A DNA stretch of 64,000 nucleotides. Origin: Microplitis mediator. Lineage: Eukaryota; Arthropoda; Insecta; Hymenoptera; Braconidae. The notes below the pieces were generated by a model. It had not been told where the DNA came from and made no database searches. It saw only the letters and a list, made by a program, of their open reading frames with translations. Each line of letters opens with the position of its first letter. Position 1 is the first letter of the stretch. Below are positions 1 through 10,090 of the stretch, piece after piece. Position numbers and translations under genes: made by a program. The DNA lies in NCBI RefSeq assembly GCF_029852145.1, contig NC_079977.1, positions 7,522,837 through 7,586,836 of the forward strand. The letters run 5' to 3'.

Positions 1-532
1 TTGCCCACCCTACCCCCTTTTGCCCCTCCCTCCCCTATACTTTTTTTTGAATTTTCAAATACAAGTTTTTTAATATTAAAATACTTTTTTTTAAACATTC
101 AAATACTTTTTTTTGAATTTTCAAATACTTTCTTTTTAATTTTTAAATAGATGTATTTAAAAATCTAAAGCGTTCATTTGAAAATTCAAAAGCGTGTACA
201 CAGTTAAAAACGAATCGTCAAAATGTTAAAAAAAGCGTGTGTTAAAATTCTGAGTGTTAAATTTTCAACAGTTTTGTGTGTCAATTTAACTCACAGCATT
301 TATCTTGTTGGAACTATCGCAATCAATTGTTTTTTTAACACACAAAAATTTTACTTTATTCAAAAGTAACATTTTTTATATGTTACTGGAAAATTAACAC
401 ACAAAATATGTTAAAAAAATTGTCGATCATTGCAAAAGAATTCTAGGAAAATTTTTACTTTTAAACGTTCGTTTTACACATGATGAGTGTTGATTTTGAC
501 GTATCCTTTTTTACTGTGTATTATAAATTCTA
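1..532. other. AT-rich intergenic sequence with short repeated motifs
   Basis: No gene seen. The first 150 bases hold several copies of a short motif, TTTGAATTTTCAAATAC, next to runs of T. From about 200 to 530 there are repeated GTGTTAAA/TTAACACAC words, probably remains of an old inverted-repeat element. Confidence 0.5.
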
Positions 533-1379
533 CACTGTAAAAAATCCAGAGTGAATTCGGATTGAAATTAAATCCGAATCCACTCCGCATTCACTCCGCC
601 ACTCGGAGTTCCGGAGTTTTAAAAAAAATCACTCCGCATGCGGAGTGAATTGGGAGTTTTTTTTTAGCGGAATGATCTCGAAGTGACGCGGATTTTATTT
701 CACTCCCAATTCACTCCGGTCCGGAGTTTTAATACTTGAATAAATTTTTATTAATTTATATTAAACTGCTAAACAATGTGTGTATGTACGAGTGTGTGTT
801 TGCGAGCATGTGTGTGTTTGGGTGTGTGCAGGTGTTTGTGTGCGTGCGTGCAAATTTGTGCGTGTGTGCAAATGTGTGCATGTGTGCAAATTTGTGCGTC
901 TGTGCAAATGTGTGTGTGTGTGAAAATGTGTGCGTGTGTGCAAATTTGTGCGTGTGTGCAAATCTGTGCGTGTGTGCAAATGTGTGCGTGTGTGCAAATG
1001 TGGGCGTGTGTGTACAAATGTGTGCGTGTGTGTGTTCGAATGTGTGCGTGCGTGTGTGTGTGTGCGTGCGTGTGTGTGTGTGCGAGTGCGCGTGTGTGCC
1101 TAAATATGTATGTGCGTATGTGTGTGCATATCAGTTGATCAATAATGTAATACGCGAATTTTTACTTCAATTTTATTGAGTGGAGTTATATTTTATTAAT
1201 AATATTTTCAAAAATCTGCTCCGGAGTGAATTTCACTCCGGAGGGATTAAATTAATAAAAAGTTATCTACTCTGCGGAAACTCCCCTGCGGAGTGAATTT
1301 CACTCCGAGGGGAGTGAATAATTAAAAATTCATTCACTCCGGATTTAATCCGCATTCACTCCGCGAATTTTTTACAGTG
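533..1379. mobile_element. MITE with CACTGTAAAAAAT ends and an internal minisatellite
   Basis: The left end reads CACTGTAAAAAATCC and the right end GAATTTTTTACAGTG. They are inverted repeats, and each is flanked by TA (531-532 and 1380-1381), which fits a TA target-site duplication. The subterminal zones are dense in GGAGTGAAT/ATTCACTCC words on both sides. There is no transposase reading frame, so the element is non-autonomous. The TA target points to the Tc1/mariner-like or a related superfamily (inference). Confidence 0.8.
780..1130. repeat. 18-bp GT-rich minisatellite inside the MITE
   Basis: CAAAT occurs at 851, 869, 887, 905, 941, 959, 977 and 995, with GAAAAT at 923. The period is therefore exactly 18 bases over nine units, of the form GTGTGCAAATTTGTGCGT. 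The flanks degrade to plain (GT)n. Because the period is a multiple of three, frames on both strands stay open as Cys/Val or His/Thr repeats. I do not regard these as genes. Confidence 0.85.
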
Positions 1380-1381
1380 TA

Positions 1382-2315
1382 TACGATCGTTACAATGAAA
1401 TTTTAAACACAATTGTATGTGTTTATTGCGTTATATACAATGTTTTGAACATTCAAACAATTATTTTAACAGTGTATGGTTACATGGAAATTAAAGACTA
1501 TTATGTATAGAAAGTAAAAAAATGTTTATTGATAAAACTTCAAAATTTGGAAACTGGCATCAATTCCTTACAAACAACATTATAAATTTTTTATTTTATC
1601 AACTATTGTTATAATATAATATGATATAGCGGGTAATTACATTTTTTTTTCTTAAACGTTTAAAAAAGTAGAATTTAAATAAGTATTTTTAAGTTAAATC
1701 ACATTTTAATATTTAAATCACTATAAAACTATTATGTTTTAGCATTATGCTATATTATTACATTTAATACTTTATCATTTATCACTCGTTATTTATCATA
1801 CTGTCAATGATGTTCAGTTCAGTCACAAGTTTTATTTACTTTATATTATTGAGCAAATAAAAACTTAACAATAATAAAGTCTGATGTACATTGCTCACAT
1901 TACTCACATACATTATATATTTCTCTATATACACAATCCTTGATTACTGAACGCGCACAGCACGTCACGCGCAGAAATTTCGTATACAAGCATTTGAATT
2001 TTCAAATAAGTATTATAAAATTTCAAATGGCATTATTAAAATTCAATATGTCTTAAAATTTTCAATACTTGCTTTGAAAATTTAAAAAACAAGTATAAAT
2101 TTTAAGTACGTTTATTAAAATTCATAGTTTTTTTCTTAATTTTAAATACCAGTTTGATTAATAAATTACGTATATTAAATTTGAAGCTTTTTTTATTGAA
2201 AATACAATTCAAATATCTAGTTATGAAAATTCAATTCTTTTTGTATCATAATTTTCAAATTATTTTTAACAGTGCATCATACATTCATGTATGATGTAAT
2301 ATAATTATATATATA
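1382..2315. other. AT-rich intergenic sequence
   Basis: No gene, RNA or clear element seen. Short TTGAAAATTTTAAA-like words recur around 1985-2260, similar to those at the start of the window. Confidence 0.4.
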
Positions 2316-3215
2316 TTAGGGTGGCCCAAAAAAACCGACTATTTTTTTTTTTCGAGTCTCTTATGAAAATTTGTTGATTCAAGATGTTTTAAGAAGCCTA
2401 TCCAAAAATCAGCTCGATAAAAAATTTTTAAGAGGTCGCTGACGAATTTTGAAAATATCAAAAATGATCGAAATTCGGATTTTTTTGTTCTAAATTTCTT
2501 CTTTCTCGTGGCAGCTATAGTTTATATTTATGAAATCATGACTACGCTGAAAATTTCAGCCCAAAATTAATATATTTAAACGTCGCTCAAGAATTTTGAA
2601 TGTTTCCGAGTACTGTCTCTTGGATGTTATCGAGCGACCCTTGAATATTAATAATAAAGCTTATCAATTTTTTCACCATCAATTTGTATCATAATGAATA
2701 AAAATACAACCCGAGATATATAAATAATGAGTTATTTATATACTTTTTTATTTTTTAATTCAATTTTTAGGATTTTTTGCTTATTCAAAACTTACCTAAT
2801 TTTATTGTTTAAGACTGTTCTGTACATTTTCGGTTATGCAAAAGTTATATTTAAGTGAAATGACGATAATTGAGTTATAAAAAAACACAAAAACTAATTC
2901 AAAGTATTAGTTACATATTATCAGTTAATATTCAAAATTCTTGAGTGCCGTTTAAATATTTGAATTTTGGGCTCAAATTTTCAGCGTAGTCATGATTTCA
3001 TAAATATAAACTATAGCTGCCACGAGAAAGAAAAAATTTAAAACAAAAAAATCCGAATTTCGATCATTTTTGATATTTTCAAAATTCGTGAGCGACCTCT
3101 TGAAAATTTTTAATCGAGCTGATTTTTGGAGAGGCTTCTTAAAACATATTGAATCAACAAATTTTCATAAGAGACTCGAAAAAAAAAAATATTCGGTTTT
3201 TTTGGGCCACCCTAA
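2316..3215. mobile_element. Foldback element with about 290-bp inverted arms
   Basis: The left end TTAGGGTGGCCCAAAAAAA is matched in reverse by TTTTTTTGGGCCACCCTAA at the right. Inverted similarity continues inward for about 290 bases: for example, the GTGGCAGCTATAG word near 2510 and its complement near 3013. The loop is about 320 bases. It is inserted in an (AT)n tract. No transposase frame is present. A reading frame at 3070-3318 is only one arm of the hairpin. Confidence 0.85.
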
Positions 3216-3300
3216 TATATATATATATACATATGTATTTACAATGCTTTCATTATATGTAATTATGCATGATCAGATCTGGCAAATTTTTAGATCTGAT

Positions 3301-3933
3301 TACCCGGGTCAAAAATAAAACTTGATTTAGACTTGGTTTACCAAGTCGAAATTAGGAGCCGTTTTTCATAAGACAAACTCGACTTTTTTTTACGGTGATA
3401 TGAAATACATTGAGTTTTTGCCTTGTATTGGTTTATACTTAACTGGCTCACTTAGTCACGATTTAAGACGAAAAAGTTGAAATCAAGTCGAAATTGAGTT
3501 GGTTTAGACTTATTCGGCTTAAATTTTAAGATGAAAAAGTCAAGATCAAGTCGAAATTATAACTTGGTTTAGACTTCTTCGACTTAAATTATAAGGCGAA
3601 AAAGTCAAAACTAAGGTAAAATAATTTTTATATATCAAGGCGAAAGTAAGACGAATAAATAACTTTTTTTCGACTTGATTCAGCAAGTCAAAAGTAAGGT
3701 GAATGACTATCGTGCTCGAAGTAGAGACGAATAAGTTCAAACTAAGATAAAAAAATACGAATAAGTTGAAATAAGTTGAAACTAAGATGAAAAAAGTTCA
3801 AAAAGTTGAAAAAAATTTAATTTAAGTCGAAAAAGTCGAGATCTTAGCGAAAAATCGACGGCAAATCGATAGCTCCAAAAGAAAATAAGGTGAAGCGAAC
3901 CTGATGAATCAAGTTTTATTTTTGACCCGGGTA
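3301..3933. mobile_element. TIR element with ACCCGGGTCAAAAATAAAAC ends
   Basis: Both ends carry the same 26-base sequence starting ACCCGGGTCAAAAATAAAAC, in opposite orientation, with TA just outside the CCCGGG core on each side. The interior is a run of imperfect short repeats built on AAGTCGAAA. There is no coding capacity. Confidence 0.8.
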
Positions 3934-4027
3934 TATATAGAATCAGATATAATTATACAAAATTATTTTCCATCGGGCATTTAATGCTGTGGTTATTGCA
4001 ATAACCACAGCATGCTTACATATAAAT

Positions 4028-4033
4028 TTTATT
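4028..4033 (-). terminator. Polyadenylation signal AATAAA of the ANK gene
   Basis: TTTATT on the plus strand reads AATAAA on the minus strand, about 18 bases past the stop codon of the ankyrin gene. It is the first canonical signal after that gene. Confidence 0.55.
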
Positions 4034-4050
4034 CTATGATTTTGCTATGA

Positions 4051-5412
4051 TTAGCTCGTATTTTCTGTGTAGAAGGCCGGTGGAATGATCTTTTCTAAAT
4101 CATTATTTGACAAGTAGAAATACAATTCTCTGATAAAAGTATCTGGAAAATGTAATTCATGAAAAATATTATAAATAACTTCCTCAGAATCTTTTATGTA
4201 ATTAACTCTTTTCTGAACTTTCCGCAATTTATAATAAATTTTATAATCATATATTGGGTACTCTGGAAATGGATCATAACTTTTGAGTATACTGTTTAAA
4301 TCAACAGACTTCAAATAAGGTGCCACGTATCGCTCATTTTTTTGTAAAATTTCTAGAAATGTGATATTACTGTCTTCTAACTGATTTTTTTTCATTTTTT
4401 CAACTTCTAAATGACAATCAGCGGAGTAACAATCAAATTCCTCTGTACTAACAGCTTGAATATTTCGATCACAAACATAAAAACCCGCTGCTATCAATTC
4501 TACAATGTGGTCCTTAATCAGTGAAATACTATCTGGTCGAAATTCTAATGCATAGTCGATAGCTAATTTATTGTTAGAATCCAGAGTATTAACATCAACA
4601 CCAACACAAAGCAGATATAAAATAATTTCTTCACCGACCTCGATAGACCTGAAAGCGTGATGAAGTAACAGTTGGGATTTAAAGAATGAAAAGAAGTTAG
4701 TATCATTGTTATTAACATCAATCGAGTCAGCAAACAGGAATAGCCACTCATAAAGCACTTGCCAGTTGGATTTTGAAATAGCTGAATGAAAAATTGTTTG
4801 AGTGTAACCATCTTTTTTATATGTGCAAAAGAGCGCATCAGGCGCATACTTTATCAATACATCCGTGGCATCGTAGTTTCGAGCTTCAATAGCTTTGATC
4901 AGAGGAGTGATTCCTATGCCAGATTTAGCATTAATATTAGCATTGTTATTCAATAGTAATGTTATAACTTTCTTTGTTCCTCTCTCGGCGGCAATGTGCA
5001 ATGCAGTTTCTCCATTCTTCGGACGATCATTTTTTATCGCAACATTAACATCTAAGCCATTTTTTATTAAATACTTGACGATATTATAATTTGAGGTGTT
5101 GGCAGCGGAATGTAAGACCGTAATATTTCCAGGCATCCGTTTGTGTATGTCAGCACCAATATCTATAAACTTTTTAAATATACTATAATTTCCAACCAGT
5201 GCAGCGAGGTGTAGAAGAGGTGCATCACATACATAATTATAATAGCCATTAACACTGATATTTTCGGTTCTTAAATTATCTATATAATCTTTGCCGTGAG
5301 ATTCTATACCGGTCAAGTGATTATTAAATACTCTATTTTGACTTTGTAGTAGTCTTTTTCTGCACTTTCTTAATTTTTGCATTCTTGATTGTCGTATTTT
5401 TGATTTTCTCAT
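4051..5412 (-). CDS. Ankyrin-repeat protein with C-terminal PRANC-like region
   Basis: A single open exon encodes 453 residues. The first about 30 residues are strongly basic. Ankyrin repeats run from about residue 64 to 330: visible helices include PLLHLAALVGN, TVLHSAANTSNYNIVKYLI and TALHIAAERGTKKVITLLL, and later repeats are more diverged. The last about 100 residues (TFLEIL, FPEYPIYDYKI, then a hydrophobic stretch ending LYFYLSNNDLEKI) resemble the PRANC region found at the C-terminus of poxvirus ankyrin proteins and of some Wolbachia and Nasonia proteins. In those families this region is F-box-like and binds Skp1/cullin ubiquitin ligases, while the ankyrin repeats choose the target. That role here is inference. 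The coding part has no intron and no disruption. A good acceptor upstream (pyrimidine run then TTTAG at about 5493-5508) suggests a separate 5' UTR exon. TIR elements flank the gene on both sides. Confidence 0.8.
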   Translation of the reverse strand: MRKSKIRQSRMQKLRKCRKRLLQSQNRVFNNHLTGIESHGKDYIDNLRTENISVNGYYNYVCDAPLLHLAALVGNYSIFKKFIDIGADIHKRMPGNITVLHSAANTSNYNIVKYLIKNGLDVNVAIKNDRPKNGETALHIAAERGTKKVITLLLNNNANINAKSGIGITPLIKAIEARNYDATDVLIKYAPDALFCTYKKDGYTQTIFHSAISKSNWQVLYEWLFLFADSIDVNNNDTNFFSFFKSQLLLHHAFRSIEVGEEIILYLLCVGVDVNTLDSNNKLAIDYALEFRPDSISLIKDHIVELIAAGFYVCDRNIQAVSTEEFDCYSADCHLEVEKMKKNQLEDSNITFLEILQKNERYVAPYLKSVDLNSILKSYDPFPEYPIYDYKIYYKLRKVQKRVNYIKDSEEVIYNIFHELHFPDTFIRELYFYLSNNDLEKIIPPAFYTENTS

Positions 5413-5900
5413 TATTGATTTTCGTAATTGTAAATCGTGTTGTTATTATCCTTTTCACGATAGAAACGATAATTTTTGGTACCTGATGAGTCCTAAAGCA
5501 GAAAAAAATGGATGAAAGCTTAATTTCAATTCAAGTCAAAAATTTGACTACGCAATTTATTATGTATAATAATTTTTTCTTTTATTTGATTGAACCATAC
5601 ACTGGTCGAAAAATTGATGTAATAAACAAAACCAATAATTTTTTATGGAATGTTTTCATAAACATATAATCCAGTGAAAAGTGGGCGTAGTGCAATAGAA
5701 ATCCCGCATAAAAAACTTTATATCTGAAAATAAATTACATATAGAATATATGAATATTATAATGTGATATATTGTATACAATATATAAAACAATATTTAT
5801 ATTTTCGCCGTATTGATATATAATAAAATACTGAAAGAAAATATCAACTATGAAGAAGATAGGCCAAGATGGGCCACTTAAAAAAAAAAGCGTATGTCCT

Positions 5901-6052
5901 TACACTGAAAAAAATAATCGCTAAGATACTAGCGATTATTTTCTTTAGCAGCTAGCGATTTTTTCGCTAGCAGTTAGCAATTTTGTCGCTAGCAGATAGC
6001 AATTAAAAATCGCTAGTTGCTAACGATTTTTTCGCTAGTAGCTCGCACGGTG
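5901..6052. repeat. Cluster of CGCTAGC/TAGCGATT inverted words
   Basis: About seven copies of TAGCGATT or CGCTAGCA occur in alternating orientation within 150 bases. The segment begins TACACTGAAAAAAA, like the ends of other small elements in the window, and ends near GCACGGTGTA. It could fold into several hairpins and is probably a short MITE. Confidence 0.55.
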
Positions 6053-6117
6053 TACTTTTAACTCGGTGTGAGTGTTATATTACACACAGTTCGGTGTTAT
6101 CAGCTCTATATATATTT

Positions 6118-6216
6118 GTATATAGGGGTGAGTGGAACCAAATGGGCTTGCATTTACGTTACATATAAGCCTTGTTTTCTTAGGTGACCCATTTTGCCCC
6201 ACTCGACGCTATATAT
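6118..6216. mobile_element. Very short MITE, TATAGGGGTGAGTGG ends
   Basis: TATAGGGGTGAGTGG at the left is matched in reverse by CCCCACTCGACGCTATA at the right. ACCAAATGGG and GACCCATTTTGCCCC lie just inside. The size is about 100 bases. It is related in its ends to the larger GGGGAGTG elements at 11849 and 36301. Confidence 0.45.
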
Positions 6217-6217
6217 A

Positions 6218-6790
6218 TTAGGGTGATCCAAAAAATAACAAATTTGTTTTTTTTCTTCCAAACAGGTTCAAAAGTTTCATTTAGATAAAAAAAGACGCCT
6301 GTGAAAATTAGAGCTCTTAATATTACCATTAAGAGGTTCCTCATCGCACTTTTCTATTTTCCATAAGAATAACATGGGAAAAATTTTTTTTACGTCTTCT
6401 GATTTTTATAAGTAGTTAATGATGCGTCATAAGAATAATTGGCAGGCATATTTTTGTAGGGAATTGAATGCTCTACAAAAAAAGATTCTTATCATTTTTT
6501 GAGGAATCTATTTGTTCAAAAGTTATTTGAGGTTGAAGTCGAATTCATATTAAATTTTGAGATTTTCTACTTTTCCGGCGAAACTATCAGACTTATTACA
6601 AAATATCATCTGACCTTTTTTGTAGACAATTTTATTCCCTAAAAGTTATTTCTAATAAAGTTTTTTCGAATTCCGCATTGTTTTCTAGTTTTTTTTATTT
6701 TAATGTCAAGCTCTTAAAATCGATCAGAAGACTATTTTTTTATGAGCATGACATTAAAATAAAAATAATATATATTTTGGGCCTATATAC
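6218..6790. mobile_element. Fragment of an AGGGTGATCCAAAAAATA element
   Basis: This begins TATTAGGGTGATCCAAAAAA. Its first about 300 bases match, in reverse orientation, the block at 12890-13214 (shared words: TTCAAAAGTTTC and GAGCTCTTAATATTA, then the TTTTTTTACGTCTTCTGATTT zone). The interior has repeated ATTTTTTGTAGA/TCTACAAAA words. No coding. Confidence 0.55.
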
Positions 6791-6807
6791 ATAATTAAAT
6801 ATTTATA

Positions 6808-7603
6808 CACTGTAAAAAGAGCGGTGTTAAAAATGGACTCATTTTAACTCCGGCCGGTGTTAAAATAAAATTACACCGGTGTAGGAGGAGTAATTCACCG
6901 GTGTTAAAAATACCGGTGTTAAAGCGGGGTAAACTGCGTCCGCTCAGAGAATTAACTTTGGAAAGCTTAAAAACGCAAAAAATATCTTGACACACGCACA
7001 CACACACACAAACTCACGAGCGCACACACGCTTGCACGCACACACACACAAACATGCAAGCGCACACAATCACACACAAGAGCACACACATACACAAGGG
7101 CGCACAAACGCACACACGTGAGCTCACACATGCATACGCACACACGTGAGCTTACACATGCGAGCTCACACGAATGAGCTCACACGTGTACATGCGTGAG
7201 CTCACGCATTTACATACGAGTGCGTACACGCACACGCACGTGAGCTCACACACATGAAATCACTCACGCACACACGTGAGCTCACACATATGAGATCACT
7301 CACGCACACACGTGAGCTCACACACATGAGATCACTCACGCACACACGTGAGCTCACACACACGAGCGCACATACATGCACACACACGAGCGCACACATG
7401 CACACACAATCACACAAACGCACACATATGTGCACACATTCCCAAAGTGAAATATTTTAACACCGGAAAATTTCATTTAACACCGGTGAAGAATATTTAC
7501 ACCGGCGGCGGCGTTATTTTCACACCGCTTTCGGGGGTAAATTTAACACCGAAAATTTTAACACCTACACCGTTTGGACTTACCCCGGTGATTTTTTACA
7601 GTG
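6808..7603. mobile_element. CACCGGTG-family MITE, copy 1, with minisatellite
   Basis: The left end is CACTGTAAAAAGAGCGGTG and the right end is CCGGTGATTTTTTACAGTG. TA flanks both (6806-6807, 7604-7605). The subterminal zones carry many copies of the palindrome ACACCGGTGT, joined as GGTGTTAAAA. The centre (about 6990-7440) is CA-rich minisatellite. Three further copies of the family are in the window (31611, 38494, 58137). Confidence 0.85.
7239..7382. repeat. 36-bp minisatellite inside the MITE
   Basis: CGTGAGCTCACAC starts at 7239, 7275, 7311 and 7347, an exact 36-base period. The word CATGAGATCACTCACGCA lies between copies. GTGAGCTCAC is itself palindromic. Less regular copies of CGTGAGCTCAC extend back to about 7117. 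Open frames on both strands here are by-products of the period. Confidence 0.85.
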
Positions 7604-7650
7604 TAGGCTGCATATCATTGAAGTCTGATCAGAGCTAATCATACATACAC

Positions 7651-7655
<5 letters not shown>

Positions 7656-7690
<35 letters not shown>
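7656..7690. repeat. (TA)n microsatellite
   Basis: An uninterrupted TA dinucleotide run of about 17 units, directly abutting the foldback element that starts at 7691. Confidence 0.85.
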
Positions 7691-7694
<4 letters not shown>

Positions 7695-8897
7695 GGCATT
7701 CCACGCCGAATCGACCACTTTTGAACCCGACCCCTTTAGATTTGGCTGAAAATTTTTTCTCTTTTTCTACCTCATCAAAAACGTTAATAATAATTTTTTC
7801 AAATTTTTTCACCCAACCAAAAAAAAGTTATAAATTTTTGAAAGAAATGGCTTTGTTTATTTCTCATAACACCATGCTTACAATTTTTGAGAGTGCTCAG
7901 AGAACTTTAAAATTTGGAAAAAAAAAAAATGTAAACAATTAATTTAAATGGTAATCCTCGAAATAATTTGAATTTTGTTCGAAAAATCAAGTTTAAAAAT
8001 AGAAGGACCTTCTAAATAATTTTTTTGTATTTTTTTCTGAAAACTCCATTCAAAAACGAAGAAAATAAAAAACAAAGTTTTCATTTGGTTCATTTTTGGA
8101 CAGATAGCGATTCCAAAACAATTCCTTCTACACTTATTGTTTTATGGTTAAAAGAATTTTTTTTTGAATCGCCAGCATCTGTCCAAAACTGGACCAAATG
8201 AAAACGTTTTTTTTTTATTTTCTTCGTTTTCGAAAGGAGCTTTCAGAAAAAAAATACAAAAAAATTATTTAAAAGGTCCTTCTATTTTTTAACTTGATTT
8301 TTCGAATAAAATTCAAATTATTTCGATGATTGCTATTTAAATTAATTGTTTTTTTTTTTTTTCAAATTCAAAAATTCTTCGAGCACTCTCAAAAATTTTA
8401 AGCATAGTGTTATGAAAAATAAGGCTAGTTGTAAAATTTTTTTTTTTCAATTGGAAAAAAAAAATGTAAATCTAAAAAAAATCACTCTGAAAAAATTTCA
8501 GGATTTTCAGAAAATGTCAAAGTTTTATATAAAAAAAAAAAATCAAAAAACAAAAATGGCAAACATCGAAAAATTTTTGATTTTTTTCAAAAATCTACAA
8601 AAAAAACAATGAAGATAGGTTGCAATAATTTTTTTGTATTTTTTTTTTAAAAGTACATTTAAAAACAAAAATTTAAAAAAAAAATCGTGCTAATCAGTCG
8701 AATTTTGAAAAAGTTATAGCTCTTTAAAATAAAAAAAGTCATTTTTTTCAAAAATTTATAACTTTTTTTTTGTTGGGTGAAAAAATTTGAAAAAATTATG
8801 AGAAACGTTCTTGATGAGGTAGAAAAAGAGAAAAAATTTTCAGCCAAATCTAAAGGGGTCGGATTCAAAAGTGGTCGATTTGGCGTGGAATGCCCCA
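7691..8897. mobile_element. Composite foldback element, ATGGGGCATTCCACGCC ends
   Basis: The ends ATGGGGCATTCCACGCC and GGCGTGGAATGCCCCAT are inverted, and the first about 120 bases of each arm match closely. A second nested palindrome is centred near 8130: the AGAAGGACCTTCTAAATAA word near 8000 is mirrored near 8275. The far right part (8430-8640) has no left counterpart, so the element was rearranged. The matching reading frames on the two arms are a consequence of the inverted repeat, not genes. Confidence 0.8.
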
Positions 8898-8929
8898 TAT
8901 ATCACTACATATAAGTTTACATCAGCTAT

Positions 8930-9075
8930 GTCTGATGATCAGATCTAATTATATATAGGTTCATATATAATTATATATAATTTCATGAATAACCATGTAT
9001 AATCATATATAATTCCATATATGATTATATATAATTATATATGATCTCATATATAATCATATATAATCAGATTAC
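8930..9075. repeat. ATATATAATT low-complexity repeat
   Basis: Irregular repeats of CATATATAATTATATATAAT with occasional C or G. A similar composition appears at 19380-19680 (CATATGATCATAT words). No gene. Confidence 0.5.
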
Positions 9076-9800
9076 ATCATTTTTTATCGGGAATCCTAAA
9101 TTTTTTTTAATTTTTTGACCAGTGCATGAAAAAGTTCTAAAATTTTTAATTGAAAAAAATCTTTAATAAAAATATTTACTTACCTCAGATGTGTAGAAAT
9201 TAATTATTATTTAATTTATTGAGTTTACAAATTTACAATTTAAATATGAGTTTGAAAACACGTGTTAAGATAAATGCACTTTTAACTGACGAGACAAGAG
9301 AAACTGCTGAGTTTTACTGACTAAATTTGAGTCTTTAATGGCATCATCCTACACGAAGCACCTCATCAGTACTTACTTTTACCCATACGATATATTTTTT
9401 TTAAAGAAAATGTATACTATGAGAAAAATTGTATTTACTCAGGTACCCTAGGAAGGATTCCATTATTAACTGATTTCGATATTAGTTCTTGCAGCAATCG
9501 GACGACCTTACTAGCCCTCAACTTTCCTGAGAATTATAGATCATTCGATCAAATAGACTGAAAAATTGAAAAATACGAAAAAAAAAAAAAATTTTTTTAG
9601 ACTTTTTCAAATTTTTCATAAATGACATGCTGACGCAAGAATGGCGATTAATGGCCATTAGCGTTATCCAAAGCGTACCACGTAGAGGTTGCTCGGTCGG
9701 AATTACGCTTGCCAGCGGTAAAAAAAAAATTGAGAAATTTTTTTTGACAATGATAAATCATTGCGGATATAACGAAAAAAAAAATGAAAAAAAAAAAAAA
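9076..9800. other. Intergenic sequence with a GC-richer island
   Basis: No gene recognised. A block at about 9625-9720 has roughly balanced base composition inside an AT-rich surround. I found no tRNA, snRNA or protein match to it by eye. Confidence 0.35.
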
Positions 9801-10002
9801 GAGTGTGAATGTAGCAGACATCAGACAAATTTTCAATTATTAATGAATAGAGTAAACAACTAGTAAAATAAAATTTAAACAAATGCGCATTTAAAAAATT
9901 TTGAAATTAATAAGTGCATTTTTTAAAAATATTATTTTTTAAATTATTTCCTCTATTTACTTATAATATTAGATTTGTCTGATGTCTGCTACATTCACAT
10001 TC
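9801..10002. mobile_element. Short palindromic MITE, GTGAATGTAGCAGACATCAG ends, copy 1
   Basis: GTGAATGTAGCAGACATCAG near 9804 and its complement CTGATGTCTGCTACATTCAC near 9980 form inverted ends. The similarity continues about 60 bases inward. A second copy with the same ends is at 28588. Confidence 0.75.
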
Positions 10003-10090
10003 GTCCGTTATTTTATATTTTGACTTTTGAAATAGTAGCGAAATTTTTCAGTATAACAATAATTCGGGCCCCTAATACCAAAAAAACATA

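Noticed and set aside
736..1179. 147-codon Cys/Val-rich open frame, with matching minus-strand frames
   Set aside because: It is produced by the 18-bp GT minisatellite, whose period keeps both strands open. No start, splice or family support.
7202..7638. Open frames on both strands with His/Thr or Cys/Val repeats
   Set aside because: By-product of the 36-bp minisatellite inside a MITE.
7691..8898. Two frames with the same start, MGHSTPNRPLLNP
   Set aside because: They are the two arms of one inverted repeat, so the match is expected. There is no coding signal beyond the arms.
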